Assembly: GCA_002839245.1 (NCBI GenBank)
Contig: PGXR01000218.1
Location: forward strand, 1-7,039
Source: Spirochaetae bacterium HGW-Spirochaetae-7
Lineage (GTDB): Bacteria > Spirochaetota > Spirochaetia > Treponematales > UBA12059
Direction: 5' to 3'
Length of the DNA stretch: 7,039 bases
Numbering within the stretch: the stretch's first letter is position 1; every line of letters starts with the position of its first letter. Positions 4,691-7,039 of the stretch are shown here, piece by piece. Position numbers and translations under genes: made by a program. The notes below the pieces were generated by a model. The model was not told where the DNA came from. It did no database searches and saw only the letters and a list, made by a program, of their open reading frames with translations.

Positions 4691-6528
4691 ATGGCCTCGG
4701 GCGCGTCCCTGCGGAAGCACTTGCGGTCCTGGAACTTCAGTATCGTCTTGCGCAGGCGTATGAAATGGGGCGTCACCTCGACCATCTCGTCGTCGGCCAG
4801 GAACTGGATCGCGCGCTCGAGGGTCATCGGCTGTATAGGCGTCAGCGTCAGGGCCTCGTCCTTCAGGACGGAGCGCATGTTGGACAGCTTCTTTTCCTTG
4901 CACGGATTGACGTCGAGCTCCGAATCGAGGTTGTGCTCGCCGACTATCATGCCCTCGTAAACCTGCTCGCCGGGGACGACGAAGAGGTGGCCGCGAGGCT
5001 CGAGGTGATACAGCCCGTAGGTGACCGCCGCGCCGACGCGGTCGGAGACGAGCGAACCGGTGAAGCGGTTGATGATGTCGCCGCGGTACGGCTCGTAACC
5101 AGACAGGTACGAATTCATTATGCCCGTGCCCTTGGTGTCGGTCAGGAAGACGTCCCGGTAGCCTATGAGGGCCCGCGACGGTACCGAGAACTCGAGGTGG
5201 ACGCGGCCGCCGTCATGGCAGGTATAGGTCAGCATGCGGCCCTTCCGGCTCGAAAGCTTGTCGGTGACGATGCCGGCAAAATCCTCGGCGCAGTCGATGA
5301 ACAGGTGTTCTATCGGCTCCATCTTCTTGCCGTCCTTCTGCTTGAATATGACCTCGGGGCGGCTCACGCATATCTCGAAGCCTTCCCGCCTGAGCATCTC
5401 GATGAGTATCACCAGCTGGAACTCGCCGCGGCCCCGGACGATGAAGCCTCCTCCGGTCGTCACTTCCTCGACCTGGATGGAGACGTTGTTGAGCGTCTCC
5501 TTGCGCAGCCGCTCGAACAGCTTGAGCGACTGGACTTTCTTGCCGTCCATGCCGGAGAAAGGGGATGTGTTCACGAAGAAGTGCATCGCGACGGTTGGCT
5601 CGTCGACGACCAGGCGGGGCAGGGCCTTCGGGGCATCGCGGGTGCAGATGGTATCGCCTATGAACACGTTCTCTATGCCCGACAGGACGACGATGTCGCC
5701 GGTCTCGGCGTATTCCGCCTCGACTAGCTTGATGCCCGAGTAGGTGTGGAGCCTGGAAATGCTCAAGGCCTCGCGCTCGCCGTCTTCGCCTATGCATACC
5801 AGGCTGTCCTTGGAATGGGCCCGGCCGTTGATGACCTTGCCTATCGCCTGGCGGCCGAAGTAGTCGGAATACGAGAGGTCGGAGACGAGCATCTGGAATG
5901 GTTCAGACTTCGTGAATGCCGGAGGTTCTATGTCGCGGATGATGGAGTCGAGGAGGGGATGCAGGTTGTCGCTCTTGCCCTCCAGGGTATCCTGGGCTAT
6001 GCCGTCGCGGCCTATCGCCCACAGCACCGGAAACTCGAGCTGGTCGTCGGTCGCTCCGAGGTCGATGAAGAGGTCGTATATCATTGACAGGACCTCGGCG
6101 GGTCTGGCGTCGGGACGGTCTATCTTGTTGACGACGACGATTATGGAAAGGCCGCCGGTCAGCGCCTTGCCCAGTACGAAGCGGGTCTGAGGCAGGGGGC
6201 CTTCCGAGGCATCGACGAGGAGTATTGCCCCGTCGACCATCGACAGCGCGCGCTCGACCTCTCCGCCGAAATCGGCGTGGCCCGGCGTGTCGAGGATGTT
6301 GACCTTGACCCCCTTCCAGATTATCGAGCAATTCTTGGCGGCTATCGTGATGCCGCGCTCGCGCTCCAGGTCCATGCTGTCCATGAGGCGCTCCTGCGTC
6401 TCCTGGCCTTCGCGGAAGACGCCGGACTGCCTGAACATGGCATCGACGAGAGTGGTCTTTCCGTGGTCGACGTGGGCTATGATGGCGATGTTTCGAATCG
6501 CGGGATTGACTGCGTCCTTGTGGGTCAA
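4687..6528 (-). CDS. typA: Ribosome-associated GTPase TypA/BipA
   Basis: This 613-residue translational GTPase of the EF-G/LepA superfamily binds ribosomes and supports 50S assembly and growth under stress, notably cold. The GTPase motifs are complete: AHVDHGKT (18-25), RGITIAAK (58-65), DTPGH (80-84) and NKID (134-137). Domains II, III and V follow, then the TypA-specific C-terminal domain, recognised by LDVNPCKEKKLSNMRSV and DDEMVEVTPHFIRLRK. The length is usual for the family, with a short tail (QDRKCFRRDAPEAI). The start codon is TTG at 6528: an in-frame TAA lies eight codons upstream, no ATG or GTG intervenes, and AGGA is placed seven bases before it. The gene converges on the chemoreceptor and diverges from the deoxynucleoside kinase. 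Confidence 0.97.
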   Translation of the reverse strand: MTHKDAVNPAIRNIAIIAHVDHGKTTLVDAMFRQSGVFREGQETQERLMDSMDLERERGITIAAKNCSIIWKGVKVNILDTPGHADFGGEVERALSMVDGAILLVDASEGPLPQTRFVLGKALTGGLSIIVVVNKIDRPDARPAEVLSMIYDLFIDLGATDDQLEFPVLWAIGRDGIAQDTLEGKSDNLHPLLDSIIRDIEPPAFTKSEPFQMLVSDLSYSDYFGRQAIGKVINGRAHSKDSLVCIGEDGEREALSISRLHTYSGIKLVEAEYAETGDIVVLSGIENVFIGDTICTRDAPKALPRLVVDEPTVAMHFFVNTSPFSGMDGKKVQSLKLFERLRKETLNNVSIQVEEVTTGGGFIVRGRGEFQLVILIEMLRREGFEICVSRPEVIFKQKDGKKMEPIEHLFIDCAEDFAGIVTDKLSSRKGRMLTYTCHDGGRVHLEFSVPSRALIGYRDVFLTDTKGTGIMNSYLSGYEPYRGDIINRFTGSLVSDRVGAAVTYGLYHLEPRGHLFVVPGEQVYEGMIVGEHNLDSELDVNPCKEKKLSNMRSVLKDEALTLTPIQPMTLERAIQFLADDEMVEVTPHFIRLRKTILKFQDRKCFRRDAPEAI

Positions 6529-6535
6529 GTAATTG

Positions 6536-6539
6536 TCCT
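6536..6539 (-). promoter_or_regulatory. Ribosome binding site supporting the TTG start of typA
   Basis: AGGA on the minus strand (6539 to 6536) is seven bases before the TTG at 6528. Together with the upstream in-frame TAA it fixes a non-ATG start. Confidence 0.55.
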
Positions 6540-6568
6540 GGTGTGCTTTTTAAGGCGGGAGATTCCCC

Positions 6569-6574
6569 ATCATA
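6569..6574 (-). promoter_or_regulatory. Candidate -10 box of typA
   Basis: TATGAT on the minus strand (6574 to 6569) matches five of six consensus bases and would give a leader of about 34 bases holding the Shine-Dalgarno. No good -35 box is seen at the right distance. Confidence 0.3.
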
Positions 6575-6643
6575 CAGGATTTTGCCCCCGTTGGTATACA
6601 GACACTCGAACGGGGACAGAGCTCGGTAGCACAGTATCCGCAC

Positions 6644-6672
6644 TTGCCAAACTCCGCGGGCAAGCCTAGACT
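6644..6672 (+). promoter_or_regulatory. Promoter of the deoxynucleoside kinase gene
   Basis: TTGCCA (6644-6649), a 17-base spacer, then TAGACT (6667-6672). This is the best example of the layout shared with the sensor and thioesterase genes; the -35 box matches five of six consensus bases. Transcription would begin at about 6679, leaving a nine-base leader (CGGAAAAAC) without a Shine-Dalgarno. Confidence 0.6.
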
Positions 6673-6687
6673 GGCCTGCGGAAAAAC

Positions 6688-7039
6688 ATGAAGAAATACC
6701 TCGTGCTCGCGGGCAACATCGGCGCAGGAAAATCGACCCTGGTGGGACTGCTCGCGGACAGGCTCGGCTTCAGGCCGTACTACGAGCCTGTCGCCGAGAA
6801 CCCCTACCTGGAGGATTTCTACGCTGACATGGAGCGCTGGGCGTTCCAGTCGCAGGCTTTCTTCCTGACCCACCGCGTCCGTTCCCACCGCGCGCTCATG
6901 GACGACCCTTTCTCGGTGGTCCAGGACCGCTCGATGTACGAGGACGCCGAGGTCTTCGCACGCAACCTTTTCGAGCGGGGCTCGATGAGTGCAAGGGACT
7001 GGTCCACCTACAGCGAGCTGTACCGCACACTGACGAGCC
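6688..7039 (+). CDS. Deoxynucleoside kinase (dCK/dGK family), N-terminal part
   Basis: The first 117 codons are present and the gene runs off the right edge. The family phosphorylates deoxynucleosides with ATP in the cytoplasm, the first step of deoxynucleotide salvage. Visible motifs are the P-loop GNIGAGKS (9-16), the EP-x-x-ENPYL block (33-41) with the base- and sugar-site Glu, RWAFQSQAFFL (50-60) and the DRS motif at 80-82 followed by MYEDAEVFA. These fit the bacterial dAK/dGK group rather than thymidine kinase TdK1. Substrate preference cannot be told because the C-terminal half is missing. The start is clear: an in-frame TAG at 6667, inside the -10 box, excludes longer forms. It is divergent from typA, with 159 bases between. 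Confidence 0.93.
   Translation, partial: MKKYLVLAGNIGAGKSTLVGLLADRLGFRPYYEPVAENPYLEDFYADMERWAFQSQAFFLTHRVRSHRALMDDPFSVVQDRSMYEDAEVFARNLFERGSMSARDWSTYSELYRTLTS

Noticed and set aside
4765..5727. Long plus-strand open frame of 320 codons inside typA
   Set aside because: It lies wholly antisense to typA, whose protein motifs are complete, and its translation shows no recognisable domain. Long antisense frames are common in GC-rich genes.
1..7039. Mobile element, CRISPR array, tRNA, rRNA or a multi-gene defence system
   Set aside because: No transposase, integrase, direct-repeat array, tRNA cloverleaf or defence-type gene set was recognised; the genes are housekeeping and sensory.

Overview
This is an ordinary GC-rich bacterial chromosomal segment with seven protein genes, most in their own transcription unit. 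There is no sign of an insertion sequence, phage, CRISPR array, rRNA or tRNA. The phylum cannot be fixed from sequence alone. The best guess is a GC-rich spirochaete or relative. This rests on the chemoreceptor tip (ERTNMLGMNAAIEAAHAGEAGKGF), which resembles spirochaetal receptors, and on the mix of an acyl-ACP thioesterase, a stand-alone deoxynucleoside kinase and Cache-type and 6-TM sensors. Isoleucine ATA and arginine AGG codons are used freely despite the high GC, in all the well-read genes, so the window looks like one genome without obvious recent transfer.

Layout, left to right: (1) 1-776, minus strand, the N-terminal part of a membrane sensor with an extracytoplasmic Cache domain, whose output domain lies off the left edge. 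(2) 868-1644, plus, acyl-ACP thioesterase, divergent from the sensor. (3) 1645-1859, a 215-bp gap with an AT-rich patch, a weak terminator-like hairpin and a puzzling open reading stretch. (4) 1860-2330, plus, peptide methionine-R-sulfoxide reductase MsrB of the zinc-free type. (5) 2350-2976, minus, a YigZ/IMPACT-family protein, convergent with msrB. (6) 3072-4616, plus, a six-TM methyl-accepting chemotaxis-type receptor that is frameshifted near its 3' end; the displaced tail runs to 4690. (7) 4687-6528, minus, the ribosome-associated GTPase TypA/BipA. (8) 6688-7039, plus, the first 117 codons of a deoxynucleoside kinase cut by the right edge.

The genes do not form one pathway: they cover sensing, lipid metabolism, oxidative repair, translation and nucleotide salvage. 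The most interesting shared signal is in the promoters. Three genes (sensor, thioesterase, kinase) have the same layout, TTGCNN, exactly 17 bases, then TAGA(C/G)T, placed so that transcription would begin 0 to about 9 bases before the ATG, with no Shine-Dalgarno. yigZ has a TATAGT box in the same leaderless position. msrB, the chemoreceptor and typA instead have leaders and Shine-Dalgarno motifs. I found no convincing undescribed multi-gene system.
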